From NCBI GenBank assembly GCA_963715405.1, contig OY970239.1:620001-684000 (forward strand): 64,000 bases of DNA. The letters run 5' to 3'. The notes below the pieces were generated by a model. That model made no database searches and was not told the DNA's origin. It saw nothing but the letters and a program-made list of their open reading frames with translations. Below, piece by piece: positions 50,927 to 59,800 of this stretch. Origin of the DNA: JALZKA01 sp963715405. GTDB taxonomy: Bacteria > Actinomycetota > Thermoleophilia > Solirubrobacterales > 70-9. Position numbers and translations under genes: made by a program. Position 1 is the stretch's first letter, and each line of letters opens with the position of its first letter.

Positions 50927-52351
50927 ATGATGGCCGTTCTTCGCGGATTCGACACGAGCATCCGCTCGATCCTGCGCGTCGTCTTGGTCGTTGTAGTGGT
51001 GATCGTCACCGCGTACCTCGTCTACCTCCTCCAGAAGCCGATCTCGTGGCTCGTGATCGCCGCCTTCTTGGCCATCGCCGTCTCTGGACCGATTGCGTTG
51101 CTCGCCAGGCACATGCCGCGCGGCCTTGCCATCGCCTCCGTCTACACGATGCTCGTCGCTTTGCCGTTCGTCCTGATCGCGCTCTTCGTTCCCCCTCTGG
51201 TCAGTCAGGCCGAGGAGCTGGTGAACAACTTGCCCGAATACGCGGCGGATGTGACCGATTTCGTGAACGAGTCGGAAACGCTCTCAGGTTTGAACGAGGA
51301 CTACGACATCACGGGCACGCTGGAGGAGGAGGCTCAAAAGCTGCCCGAGAAGATCGGCGACGCGACGCAGACGCTGTCGGACATCGGCGTTGGGCTGGTC
51401 AGCTCGCTCTTTGCCTTGGTGACGATCCTGATCCTCTCGATCTTCATGGTCTCCGGAGGCGCGAAGTGGATCGAGCGCTTCCTCGCCGCGCAGGAGCCCG
51501 ACCGGGCAGAGCGCCTGCGCCGCGCCTTCGAGCACATCGCGAGTGCGATCGGAGGGTACGTCGGGGGTGCGCTCGTGCAGGCAACGATCGCCGGCGTGGT
51601 TTCCCTCATCGTCCTCTCGATCCTTGGCGCGCCGTTCGCGGGCGCGCTGGCGCTGATCATGGCCTTCGGCGACCTGATCCCGGTGGTCGGCGCCACGATC
51701 GCCGCGTTCGTCGTCGGCATCGTCCTCCTGTTCGTCAACTTCCCAGTCGCGCTGATCGTCTGGATCATCTTCGCGATCGTCTACCAGCAGGTCGAGAACT
51801 ACGTGATCCAGCCCCAGATCCAGCGCCGAGCGGTTGCGGTTGATCCTTTCGTCATCCTCGTCGCAGTCCTGTTCGGCTCGACGCTGTTCGGCGTGGTGGG
51901 CGCCCTGCTCGCAATCCCCGCGGCCGCCTCGATCCAGATCGCGGTGCGGGAGTGGATGGACTATCGGCGCGCCGTGACGCTCGGCGTGGACGGCACCTCG
52001 GACCCGCCCGCGCCGCCGGCACCGGGCGGCCCCTCGATCATCGCGCCCGAGGCGACCTCAGGGATCGCTTCCGACGAGGCGATTGCACTCGTCCCAGAGG
52101 CGATCGCGCTCCGCCTGGGTTTCCTTCGTCTTCGGACGCTTGTGGGTTGGCCGCGCCGCCCGGTCGTGCCAGAAGAGCCCTGGCCGCAACAGCGGCTCGC
52201 GAGCCCAGCAGAGCCAGGCGAAGGTGTCGGCGCCCTGTCGCGCGTCGCGAAGGAGCGGCCCCATCACCCTGCGAAACGTGGGGAGCGAATCCTGGACACC
52301 CGGCGTGTCGGCCCAGCCGGGATGGGTGGAGTGAAACGTCACGCCGTCTGA
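50927..52351 (+). CDS. AI-2E-type (UPF0118) membrane permease with overlapping C-terminal tail
   Basis: 474 residues; about seven or eight hydrophobic segments in the order typical of this family, with an extracytoplasmic helical insert (~95-150) and the conserved region FGDLIPVVGATIAAF (~245) and YQQVENYVIQPQI (~285). Family members transport autoinducer-2, small ions or unknown solutes. Family length is about 350-400; here residues after ~377 are read antisense to the convergent SDR gene for 294 bases and are Arg/Pro-rich, so the native end may be near 52060. SD GAAGGA precedes two adjacent ATGs. Confidence 0.85.
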   Translation: MMAVLRGFDTSIRSILRVVLVVVVVIVTAYLVYLLQKPISWLVIAAFLAIAVSGPIALLARHMPRGLAIASVYTMLVALPFVLIALFVPPLVSQAEELVNNLPEYAADVTDFVNESETLSGLNEDYDITGTLEEEAQKLPEKIGDATQTLSDIGVGLVSSLFALVTILILSIFMVSGGAKWIERFLAAQEPDRAERLRRAFEHIASAIGGYVGGALVQATIAGVVSLIVLSILGAPFAGALALIMAFGDLIPVVGATIAAFVVGIVLLFVNFPVALIVWIIFAIVYQQVENYVIQPQIQRRAVAVDPFVILVAVLFGSTLFGVVGALLAIPAAASIQIAVREWMDYRRAVTLGVDGTSDPPAPPAPGGPSIIAPEATSGIASDEAIALVPEAIALRLGFLRLRTLVGWPRRPVVPEEPWPQQRLASPAEPGEGVGALSRVAKERPHHPAKRGERILDTRRVGPAGMGGVKRHAV

Positions 52352-52978
52352 CATTCGGTCCTGGCAGAGCTCGGTGAGGATCACCTCGCACCGCTTGGTG
52401 TGCGCGTAAAAGCGCACGGGGTCGTAGTCCCGCTGGGCGAGCTGAACGTCGTCGGCGTCGAGCCTTGCGCTGTACATCCCGCCCGATGAGACGTTCACGA
52501 CACGGCCGGGCGCCGCGGCGCGCAGCGCGGGCATGAGCTCGGAGGCCAGGAGATACGGCCCGGTCACGTTCGTCGCGAAGCTGAGCTCGATCCCGTCGGC
52601 GGAATGCGTTCGCTCCTCGGGCATCGCCCCCGCGTTGTTGACCAGCGCCTCCAGCTTCGGGACCTCGGCGGCAAAAGCCGAGGCGAACTCGCGGACGTCG
52701 GCCTGGCTTGAGATGTCACAGCGCCAGAGCCGGAGCGCATCGCTTCCGGTGCGCGCGGCGAGGTCCGCCCGCACCTCTTCGCCCTTCTCGAGGTTCCGGA
52801 CGAGCATGTGCACGCTGGCTCCGGCCTCGGCAAGGAGCTCGCAGGTGGCGGCGCCCAGGCCGGAGCTCGCCCCGGTGACGAGCACCTCGCGCCCGCTCAG
52901 GTCCGGCGTCGGCTCCCAAGCGCGGCTGCGGACGCGGTAGCCGATCCTGGTGAAGCCGGGCACGATCGCCGCGTCCAT
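52058..52978 (-). CDS. SDR-family oxidoreductase (DHRS12-like)
   Basis: 306 residues from ATG 52978. T-G-A-S-S-G-L-G (~35), N-N-A-G (~113), NVSSGGMYSA (~165) and catalytic Y-A-H-T-K (~188). The segment before the Rossmann fold (GFTRIGYRVRSRAWEP) is typical of DHRS12-like SDRs. TTG codons at 53008 and 53002, right after the M23 stop, could be the real start and would couple translation. Overlaps the permease tail on the other strand. Confidence 0.85.
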   Translation of the reverse strand: MDAAIVPGFTRIGYRVRSRAWEPTPDLSGREVLVTGASSGLGAATCELLAEAGASVHMLVRNLEKGEEVRADLAARTGSDALRLWRCDISSQADVREFASAFAAEVPKLEALVNNAGAMPEERTHSADGIELSFATNVTGPYLLASELMPALRAAAPGRVVNVSSGGMYSARLDADDVQLAQRDYDPVRFYAHTKRCEVILTELCQDRMSDGVTFHSTHPGWADTPGVQDSLPTFRRVMGPLLRDARQGADTFAWLCWAREPLLRPGLFWHDRAARPTHKRPKTKETQAERDRLWDECNRLVGSDP

Positions 52979-53009
52979 CGTCCGGTCGGCGAACGCGAGC
53001 AAGCTCAAC

Positions 53010-53621
53010 TCAGGAGTACTTGTCCCACTTCTTGAGCGACCTCGTGACGGACGCCAGCGCGCTGCCGCCCTCGTAGTAGCCCGGCGCCGACCACTTCTCG
53101 AAATGGAGGTGGCACGCCGACGCGTTGCCCGAGTCGCCAACCGCGCCGATCTTCTGGCCCTGGCGGACCCTGCTGCCCTCGCGGACGATCGCCTGCTTCT
53201 TGAGGTGCATGTACGCGAAGTCGAGCTTCGTGCCCTCGACGTCGATCACGACGTAGTGCCCCGCGGCACTGTGCTTGTCGACGGTCTGCACCTTGCCCTT
53301 GCGAACGGCGACGAGATCCTTCCCGCACTTGGCGAAGACGTCCTGGCCCTGGTGGTCGCGCCCGGCGCCGAAGCCGTCGCCGTAAGAGTGCTGGGCGGGA
53401 ACGGGGAAGACGTAGTTCTCGTCGCCGCCCCCGCCGCCATCGCCACCACCGTCGTTGCCGCCATCCCCGCCGTTGCCGATGCCGCCTCCGCCGGCGATGG
53501 CGACCGAAGTGAGGATGACCGGCAATATGAACGCGGCGCTCGCGGCCGGTAGTGCGAGCCGCGCTCGACGGTGGGGCGTGCGTGCGGAGGATGTAAGAGT
53601 TTGTGTGTGAGGCTTAGGCAT
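53010..53621 (-). CDS. Secreted M23 (LytM-type) peptidase
   Basis: 203 residues from ATG 53621. N-terminal signal or anchor (ALPAASAAFILPVILTSVAIA, ~22-42), a Gly/Asp-rich linker, then the LytM domain with first zinc ligands in GRDHQGQD (HxxxD) and the HxH motif in ACHLHFE. Intact active site, so it probably cuts peptidoglycan cross-bridges or activates an amidase. The upstream 283-base gap is unusually long and structured. It is followed within about 2-30 bases by the SDR gene. Confidence 0.9.
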   Translation of the reverse strand: MPKPHTQTLTSSARTPHRRARLALPAASAAFILPVILTSVAIAGGGGIGNGGDGGNDGGGDGGGGGDENYVFPVPAQHSYGDGFGAGRDHQGQDVFAKCGKDLVAVRKGKVQTVDKHSAAGHYVVIDVEGTKLDFAYMHLKKQAIVREGSRVRQGQKIGAVGDSGNASACHLHFEKWSAPGYYEGGSALASVTRSLKKWDKYS

Positions 53622-53651
53622 TTTGTGAGCGGATACTAATAGCAGACGATG

Positions 53652-53865
53652 ACGCCGGCATCTCGGCACGCGCTCTCTGCCTGTGGTGTTCGACGTGAAC
53701 GGACCGGATCCGCCTCCGGGTCCTCTTCATACGAACGTCCAGATTCCGCCTGCCTGCGCAAGCGTGGCTGCGCGAGCGCCGAAGACAAGCCTGATACCCG
53801 AGGAGAGTCTGGACCGTCCCTAGCGGCACAGACCTGAGCCCCGGGGCACCTCCGATGCCGAGGCG
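53652..53865. other. Structured intergenic region, candidate non-coding RNA or leader
   Basis: The ends can pair: GCC-GGCAT-CGG (53654-53666, small bulges) with CCG-ATGCC-GGC (53852-53864). Inside are GGACCGGA/TCCGGGTCC (53701-53723), GTCCAGA (53737-53743) with TCTGGAC (53808-53814), and GCGCA/TGCGC (53756-53773). On the plus strand an AT-rich TACTAAT (53634-53640) lies just before it. No ORF fits. Strand and class are unknown. Confidence 0.3.
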
Positions 53866-53885
53866 GGGCGTCCTTCGGGGCGCCT
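53859..53885. terminator. Hairpin with UUCG-type loop between M23 and EVE genes
   Basis: CGAGGCG (53859-53865) pairs with CGCCTCG (53880-53886), with TCC-TTCG-GGG inside. It would terminate the EVE-gene transcript on the minus strand, or a plus-strand RNA from the structured region. No strong T-run on either side. Confidence 0.4.
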
Positions 53886-53904
53886 CGTCTCAGTTTCGGG
53901 GGGC

Positions 53905-54360
53905 TCAGGCGGCGACGCGAGCAGTGGCTTCGATGCGCTCGCGCAGGATCCCGGCGTCGCTTGAGCCGATCTTGCGGAGCTGGCCCTGGAAAGCAAGATG
54001 CCAGTGCTCGGCCGGCCACTTGGCGATGTGCTCGAGGCGCCCGACGAATTCCTCGGCGGGGACGAAGTCTTCCTCGGCGAGAACGACGTCCGCCTCGGCT
54101 TCGACGCGCCACGGGTATGCCTCCGGCTTCTTTTTCTTTCCCTGCGGCCAGATCGGCGTGCGGTCCTCGAACATGGTCGAGCGGACCTTCGCGATCCCGC
54201 CGAAGGCCTGGAGGCCCGAGACGTAGAAGATGATCTCGTCGCCGGGTTCGAACCCCTCAGCCATGCGACGGCGGCCCTCCTTCATGCCGACCACGTCGAA
54301 GCCGCGCTCGGCGTAGATGCGGAAGTTCTCGGCGCTGCCCGTGAGGATCCAGCTGCTCAT
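53905..54360 (-). CDS. EVE-domain protein
   Basis: 151 residues, nearly all one EVE (PUA-like) domain: WILTGSAENFRIYAE at the start, GDEIIFYVSGLQAFGGIAKV in the middle, and W-x-Y/F aromatic positions for base recognition. EVE proteins bind modified bases in DNA or RNA and often accompany restriction or RNA-modification genes; no such gene is adjacent here. The ATG follows TAAGCT by 8 bases (own promoter) but is also only 11 bases after the upstream hydrolase-fold gene. Confidence 0.85.
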   Translation of the reverse strand: MSSWILTGSAENFRIYAERGFDVVGMKEGRRRMAEGFEPGDEIIFYVSGLQAFGGIAKVRSTMFEDRTPIWPQGKKKKPEAYPWRVEAEADVVLAEEDFVPAEEFVGRLEHIAKWPAEHWHLAFQGQLRKIGSSDAGILRERIEATARVAA

Positions 54361-54371
54361 GCGCTGCGAGC

Positions 54372-55208
54372 TTAGAGGCCTGTGCTCGGCGCGGTTCGCG
54401 CTGTTCTTGCGCCGATGACCGCGCCGACGACAGCCGCGCATTCTGCGGCCGCCGAGACGATTCCGTCGGATAGCCAGCTCTTTCCGGCAGCCGGGAACAT
54501 CTCGTCCACGACCACCTCGAGCTCGGCGCCGGACGGAAACCAGCTTCCGTCCCCTCCGAGCGTGTGCGAAAGGCAGATATGGAGCCGATCGCCGAGCCGC
54601 TGGGCCGGTTCGGTGGCCCCGGCATCTGCCGCCCAGACGCGAGCGCGTTGCGACGCGGCCTCGGCGTCGATGTAATCCATCTGGATCTGCACGCGCTCTT
54701 TGACCTGCTCTTCGTCAAGCTGCGTATTGGCGCCCTCGAGGGCGGCCCGGATGGCGCCTCGGTAATCGGCTTCGAGCTGCTGGAGATACGCCCCGACGAC
54801 GGCTTCGGAGGAAAGCAGCGAATCGGACTCGCGAAGGGCGCCGACTCCGAACGGCGCCGATCCGATGCACACGACGGCGTCGAGAAGGTCGGGGCGCGCA
54901 TCCGCGACCCGGACCGCGCGGTTTGCGGCGTCGATTAGGCAGAGGGCCAGCGCCACACCTCCCGCCGCTTCGCACACGGCCTCGAGATCGGCGACGCTCG
55001 TATCCATGTCGTACGGACCGACGCGCTCTGACTCGCCCGTGCCCCGCTCGTCGAAGCGAACGAGGCGGAAGCTTCCTTCGAGCTCCGCTTCGATCGGATC
55101 GAAGACGGAGGGGTGCATCGACCAGTAGGGCGTGAGCAGCACAGTTGGCCCCGAGCCGCGCTCCTCCCAATGGAGCCTCACACCGTCACGACCGCTGACT
55201 TCGGGCAT
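54372..55208 (-). CDS. Alpha/beta-hydrolase-fold protein lacking the GxSxG nucleophile
   Basis: 278 residues from ATG 55208. The N-terminal fold is clear (VLLTPYWSMHPSVF, RLVRFDERGTGESERVGPYDM). At the nucleophile elbow the sequence reads VALALCLIDAANRAV, with no G-x-S-x-G, so it may use Cys or be non-catalytic. HTLGGDGSWFPSGAELEVVVDE near the C-terminus carries a possible His. TAGACT (minus strand, 55216-55221) is 7 bases before the ATG, suggesting a leaderless mRNA. Confidence 0.8.
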   Translation of the reverse strand: MPEVSGRDGVRLHWEERGSGPTVLLTPYWSMHPSVFDPIEAELEGSFRLVRFDERGTGESERVGPYDMDTSVADLEAVCEAAGGVALALCLIDAANRAVRVADARPDLLDAVVCIGSAPFGVGALRESDSLLSSEAVVGAYLQQLEADYRGAIRAALEGANTQLDEEQVKERVQIQMDYIDAEAASQRARVWAADAGATEPAQRLGDRLHICLSHTLGGDGSWFPSGAELEVVVDEMFPAAGKSWLSDGIVSAAAECAAVVGAVIGARTARTAPSTGL

Positions 55209-55319
55209 GCGTTCGAGTCTAGGATGCACCTCGAGCGGTTACGTTGGCCTCAAGCAGGGAAACCGCACCGAAGCCCCGGCGCACCCGGGAACCCACTTGA
55301 GACGAAGCGAGGGATTGAG

Positions 55320-55841
55320 ATGACGCACTCAGCTGACGCAGCCGTAGGCCGCAAGGACATCCTGGCCGAGGAGAACACCGAGCAGCGCGAGCAGGTCATC
55401 GACATGCTCAAGAAGGCCTACTGGATGGAGATCGAGACGGTGATGAGCTACATCGCGAACTCGGTCAACCCAGACGGAGTTCGCGCGCAGGAGATCAAGG
55501 AGTCGCTCGAGCAGGACATCACCGAGGAGCTCGACCACGCGCAGCAGTTCGCGGCGCGGATCAAGGAGCTCTATGGGGTTGTTCCCGGCTCAGAGGAGTT
55601 CGCGGCCGAGCAAAGCTTCCTGCAGCCGCCCTCGGACCAGGTCGACATCGTCCACGTGATCAAAGGCGTGATCGAGGCCGAGGCCGGCGCGATCGAGCAC
55701 TACTCGAAGATCATCGAGTTCTGTGCCGACACCGACCCCGTCACCGAAGACATGCTGATCGCGATCCTTCGCGACGAGCAAGGCCACATGCGCCAGTTCG
55801 AGGGCTTCTTGCGCGAGTACGAGAGCGAGGGCCTGGCCTAG
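55320..55841 (+). CDS. Ferritin-like (bacterioferritin-type) di-iron protein
   Basis: 173 residues from ATG 55320 after GAGGGA. A four-helix bundle with two E-x2-H type iron motifs, EELDHAQQF (~70) and RDEQGHMRQF (~153), plus bridging Glu in WMEIETVMSY (~38) and EAEAGAIEHY (~118). This is a ferritin/rubrerythrin-like layout at typical length. Iron storage or oxidant removal is likely. Its TAG stop is in the CTAG shared with the convergent DUF559 gene. Confidence 0.88.
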   Translation: MTHSADAAVGRKDILAEENTEQREQVIDMLKKAYWMEIETVMSYIANSVNPDGVRAQEIKESLEQDITEELDHAQQFAARIKELYGVVPGSEEFAAEQSFLQPPSDQVDIVHVIKGVIEAEAGAIEHYSKIIEFCADTDPVTEDMLIAILRDEQGHMRQFEGFLREYESEGLA

Positions 55842-56752
55842 GGGCGACGCTCGTCCAGGGTTGCGAGGAGGCGAATCACCGTGTCGGCTGCACTCTCCGT
55901 GAGGTCCCACCACGTAAGCGGGAACACCGCATAGCCCATCCCCATTAGTGCGGCTGTCCTCCGCCGGTCACCGCGAAAGCGTTCTGGCGTGCCGTGGAAG
56001 CGATAGCCGTCGACCTCGACGATGAGTTTTTCGGCTCGAAAGAGGAAGTCGACGCGATAGGGCCCGATCTTGACATCAGACTCCGGATCGAGCCCGAGAT
56101 CACGCATGAGTCGAAGCGCGAGGCGTTCAGCTTCGGAGCGGGTCACCTTTGCGGAGCCCTCCGCCTCCAGATAGGCACCCAGGTAGCAAGCGCCGCGGCG
56201 GTTCGGGTGTGCTCGCAGTGTCGAGCGCAGCTGGTGGTCGGTCAGCCGGGCCTTGCCTGCTCGAGCCTCATGAACTGCAGCCGTGAGCTGGTCGCGACCG
56301 AGGTCGGCCGCGACGTCCAACAACGTCAAAGAGGGGGAGGTCACAGGGAGGCCGAACACCCATTGCAACTCTCCAGGGCCCAGATGGTCGATCGATCCGA
56401 CGTGCACTCCCTCGAGCGAGCGCCGGTGCCTGCCGACCACGACGATGTCGATCTCCTTGGGTGGCTCGACCGGCAGCTCCCAGATGCCGCAGGCCGTCCG
56501 GCCACCCAAGAGCGCTCGCGGGCGGCATGCGACCAAAGCAGCGCTTTCGAGTGCGTAGGGGGGTAGGGCGGCCAGCGGTCCGATGGCATAGACGCCGGGA
56601 AAGAGCGAGACGAGCGAGCCCGAGGCGATCCTGGCTTCGATTTGGCGCCGGGACAATCCCGCTGCCAGCAACTCCTCGCGGCTGACAATCCCGCGCCGCT
56701 TGGCGCCTAGCCGCGCCAAAATCGCATCGACTTTTCCCGCTGGGACACCCAT
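55838..56752 (-). CDS. DUF559 nuclease-like protein with AbiEi-type N-terminal domain
   Basis: 304 residues. The N-terminus (GIVSREELLAAGLSRRQIEARIASGSLVSLFPGVYAI, shown here only as a region at ~20-57) is the winged-helix start common to AbiEi-like antitoxins. The C-terminal ~100 residues are DUF559, with YRVDFLF, LIVEVDGYRFHG and FPLTWWDL, a PD-(D/E)xK nuclease-like core related to very-short-patch-repair endonucleases. Such fusions are common in actinobacteria and their role is not established. No partner toxin gene is adjacent. Confidence 0.82.
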   Translation of the reverse strand: MGVPAGKVDAILARLGAKRRGIVSREELLAAGLSRRQIEARIASGSLVSLFPGVYAIGPLAALPPYALESAALVACRPRALLGGRTACGIWELPVEPPKEIDIVVVGRHRRSLEGVHVGSIDHLGPGELQWVFGLPVTSPSLTLLDVAADLGRDQLTAAVHEARAGKARLTDHQLRSTLRAHPNRRGACYLGAYLEAEGSAKVTRSEAERLALRLMRDLGLDPESDVKIGPYRVDFLFRAEKLIVEVDGYRFHGTPERFRGDRRRTAALMGMGYAVFPLTWWDLTESAADTVIRLLATLDERRP

Positions 56753-56816
56753 ACGGTGGTCAAAGGGGAAAAGCCACTCGAATTCGCCCCCTCTGTTGCT
56801 GTCGTTTGGGCGTTTG

Positions 56817-56834
56817 GAGCGCCAAATGGCGCTC
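56817..56834 (-). terminator. Hairpin after the cyclase gene
   Basis: GAGCGCC (56817-56823) pairs exactly with GGCGCTC (56828-56834) around a four-base loop, 14 bases beyond the minus-strand stop at 56849. No clear T-run. Confidence 0.45.
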
Positions 56835-56848
56835 GGACACGGTGGGGG

Positions 56849-59800
56849 CTAGCGCGCGGCCGTCTCGGCCAGGCGCTCGACCCGCTCCGCCTCGATCGGG
56901 CGGCCGAGCTCTCGCCATGCCTCGGCGGCTTCGGCGAGGAGACCGCGGTCGCTGGCGGCGAGCCCGCAGGCCTCCCGCGCCGCGGCAGTGCCAACGGGGT
57001 AGCGAAGCCGCTCCGCGAGGCCGGACGCCTCGTCCGCCAGCGAGCCCGCTTGGTCGGCGCGCCCCCAGAGCATCGAGTTGACCGAGCGGGCCGCCGTCGC
57101 CTCGATCGATTGCGCGACCAGGCCGGCTCGCTCGCACGTGTCTAGCGCCTCGGCGAGAACGCCGTCCGCCTCGGCGTAGGCCTCGCGGTCTCGAAGCGTC
57201 GCAGCCAGCGCGAGGAGCGCCTGGAACGCGATCTCCGAGCGGCCGACCCGAGCGGCCTTTTCGGCAGCGCGGCGAAGCGAGCGCTCGGAGCCCTCGAGGT
57301 CGCCGTCGCGCCAGCGGAGCGCGCCGCGCAAGAGGTGTGGGAAGCAGAGCTTTCCGGTGAGGCCCTCGCGCTCGACAAGGGCGGCGACGGTTTCGGTCCC
57401 GGCCTCGACCTCGTCCCACCTGCCGCAGTGAAAGGCGAGCAGGGAAAGCGAGAAGTGAAGCTCGACCTGCGAAGGAAGGTCGCCGATCTCCTCGGCGATC
57501 GCGAGCGCCTCGGCGTACGCCTCGGTCGCCGCGTCGTAGTCGGCCTCTGAGACCTCGAAGTGATAGCCGAGGGCAAGGAGAGCGCGGATCGCCTCGGAGG
57601 GGTCGGAGCTGCGCGCGAGCTCGACCGAGCGCTCGAGGTTTTCCCGCGCTCGCTCCGTGTCGCCGATCCGCCCGAAGACGCGACCGAAGATGCCGTGCGC
57701 GCGGCTGGCCGCAGCGGCCTCCTCGAGGCGCTCGGCCAGGCGAAGCGCCTTCTCGGAGGCGTAGATCGCGAGCATGTTGTCGCCGGTGTGCATGTAGAGC
57801 GATGCGGCCTCCTCGTAGAGGCGCACCAGCTCGATACACGGCGGGCCGTCTTTCAGGAGGTCGATTCCGCGCTGGTAATGCGAGATCGAACCTTCGCGGT
57901 CGCCCTTGTTCCAGAGGCCCGCGCCGATCTTTCGGTGCAGGTCGCCGACCCTCTCCAAATCCTCTTCGCCGCGGTGATAGTCGAGGCAGCGCTGCCAGAG
58001 GTCCACGGCCTTGTCGACGCGGCCGAGCCTGAGCGCCACGTCGCCGTACTTCTCGGCGATGCGTGCACGAGCGTCGGGGTGGTCGCAATCGTCCTCGCCA
58101 TCGAGCCGAAGCGCCGCCTTGTAGTGAGTGAGCGCCTCCTGGTTCGAATACAGGCCCGCGGCGACGTCGCCCGCCGTTTCGAGCGCCTGGTGCGCGCGAG
58201 TCCTGACGACGTCGAGCTCAGAGCTCTCGAGCCCCGCGTCTTCCCCGATTGCGGCGGCGCGAGCGAGGTGGTCGGCCACCATCGCGATCACGGCCTCGGT
58301 CCGGTCGGCGGCCCGGTCTTCGATGAAGCTTGCGACCTCGGCGTGCTTCCGGGCACGCACCGTCTTCGGCAGGGTCGAGTAAGCGACGTCGCGGATGAGC
58401 ACGTGCTTGAACGCGTACTCGCGCTCGCCTGTGAGCCGGCTGCCGGTGGTGGCGACGATCAGGTCCTTGTCGGCGAGCGAGCCGAGCACATCTTGCGAAC
58501 TGCCTCCCGACCCGACCGAGCCTTCCCAGAAAGTCTGGCCGACGACCGAGGCCGACTGGAGGAGGGTGCGCTCCTTCGGATCGAGCGCGTCGAGACGAGC
58601 GGCGAGCACGGCGTGGACGGTCTCGGGCAAGGTTGCCTCGCCCGAGACGCCCTCCTCGAGGATGCGGTTCACCATCTCTTCGGCAAAGAGCGGATTGCCT
58701 CCCGAGCGCTCGGCCACCTGGGCGACCAGGGCGTCCTCGATCGTTTCGGCTCCCTCGGGAAGTAGCGCCTGGACAAGCTCGCGGGCGCCGGTTGGCTCGA
58801 GCGGTTCGAGCGCAATCGTGGTCGCGTTTCGGCGGCCACCGCCCCAGCCCGGACGACGGTCGAGGAGCTCGTCGCGCGCCAGGCAGACCATCAGGACGGG
58901 CCCTCGCACCCAGCGGGCGAGGTACTCGATCAGGTCGAGCATGCCCTCGTCGGCCCAGTGGATGTCTTCGATCGCAAAGACGACCGGGCGCTCCCGGCCG
59001 GCCGCCTCCACAAGCGTGCGGACGGCAGAGAAGAGGCGGGCGCGGACCTGTTGCGGGTCGTCGGCGTCGGTGCCGTCGGCGATGCCCTCCGGCACCTCGA
59101 TGCCGAGCGGCCGAGCGAGAGTTGCGGCAAGGCGCTCGGGCGAGTCGTCCTCACCCTCGATGCACTGGTCTCCCAAGAGCTTTTCGAAGCCTCCGCGAAG
59201 GCGGCCGAAGGCGACGTCCGAATCGTCGGTGTCGGTGATTCCGAATTGGTCGCGGACGATCTCGCCGAGCGCCCAGTACGCGAGCCCCGAGCCGTAGGCG
59301 GGGCAATGGCCGACGCGCATGAGCGGCGAGCCTTCGCGCTTGGTGACTTCGTTTGCGAGCTCGCGCAAGAGACGGCTCTTGCCGACGCCCGCCTGGCCCA
59401 TCACGGTGACGAGGTGCGCCCGCTTTTCGCGCGTGACGCGGTCGAACATCGCCGATAGGAGCTGGGCCTCGTCGTCTCGGCCGACGAGCGGGGTCGAGGC
59501 GCGCATGAGGCCCTTGCCGGCCACGGCGACGCGGACGGCTTCCCACGCAGGCACCGGTTCCGTCTTGCCCTTCAGGTCGAGCGGCTCGAGCTCGGTGTAC
59601 TCGATGGAGCTCCGGGTGAGCCGGTGAGTCGCCTCGCCGACCGTGACAGTGCCCGGCCGCGCGGCGGACTGGAGGCGGGCGGCGACATTCACCGCGTCGC
59701 CGATCACCGTGTAGCCGTCGCCCATCTTCCCGGCAAGGACCTCGCCCGAGTTGATGCCGACGCGAAGGGCAAAGTCGACTCCTGCGATCCGCTCGTTTAC

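Noticed and set aside
53622..53904. c-di-AMP (ydaO) riboswitch upstream of the M23 peptidase gene
   Set aside because: The context fits, but I cannot find the conserved GGGGGACCC and CCGAATCCG-type blocks on the minus strand.
53622..53904. tmRNA, SRP RNA or RNase P RNA in the same gap
   Set aside because: None of the diagnostic sequences (tRNA-like acceptor end, GGAAGGAAGCAGCC-type SRP loop, RNase P core) is present on either strand.
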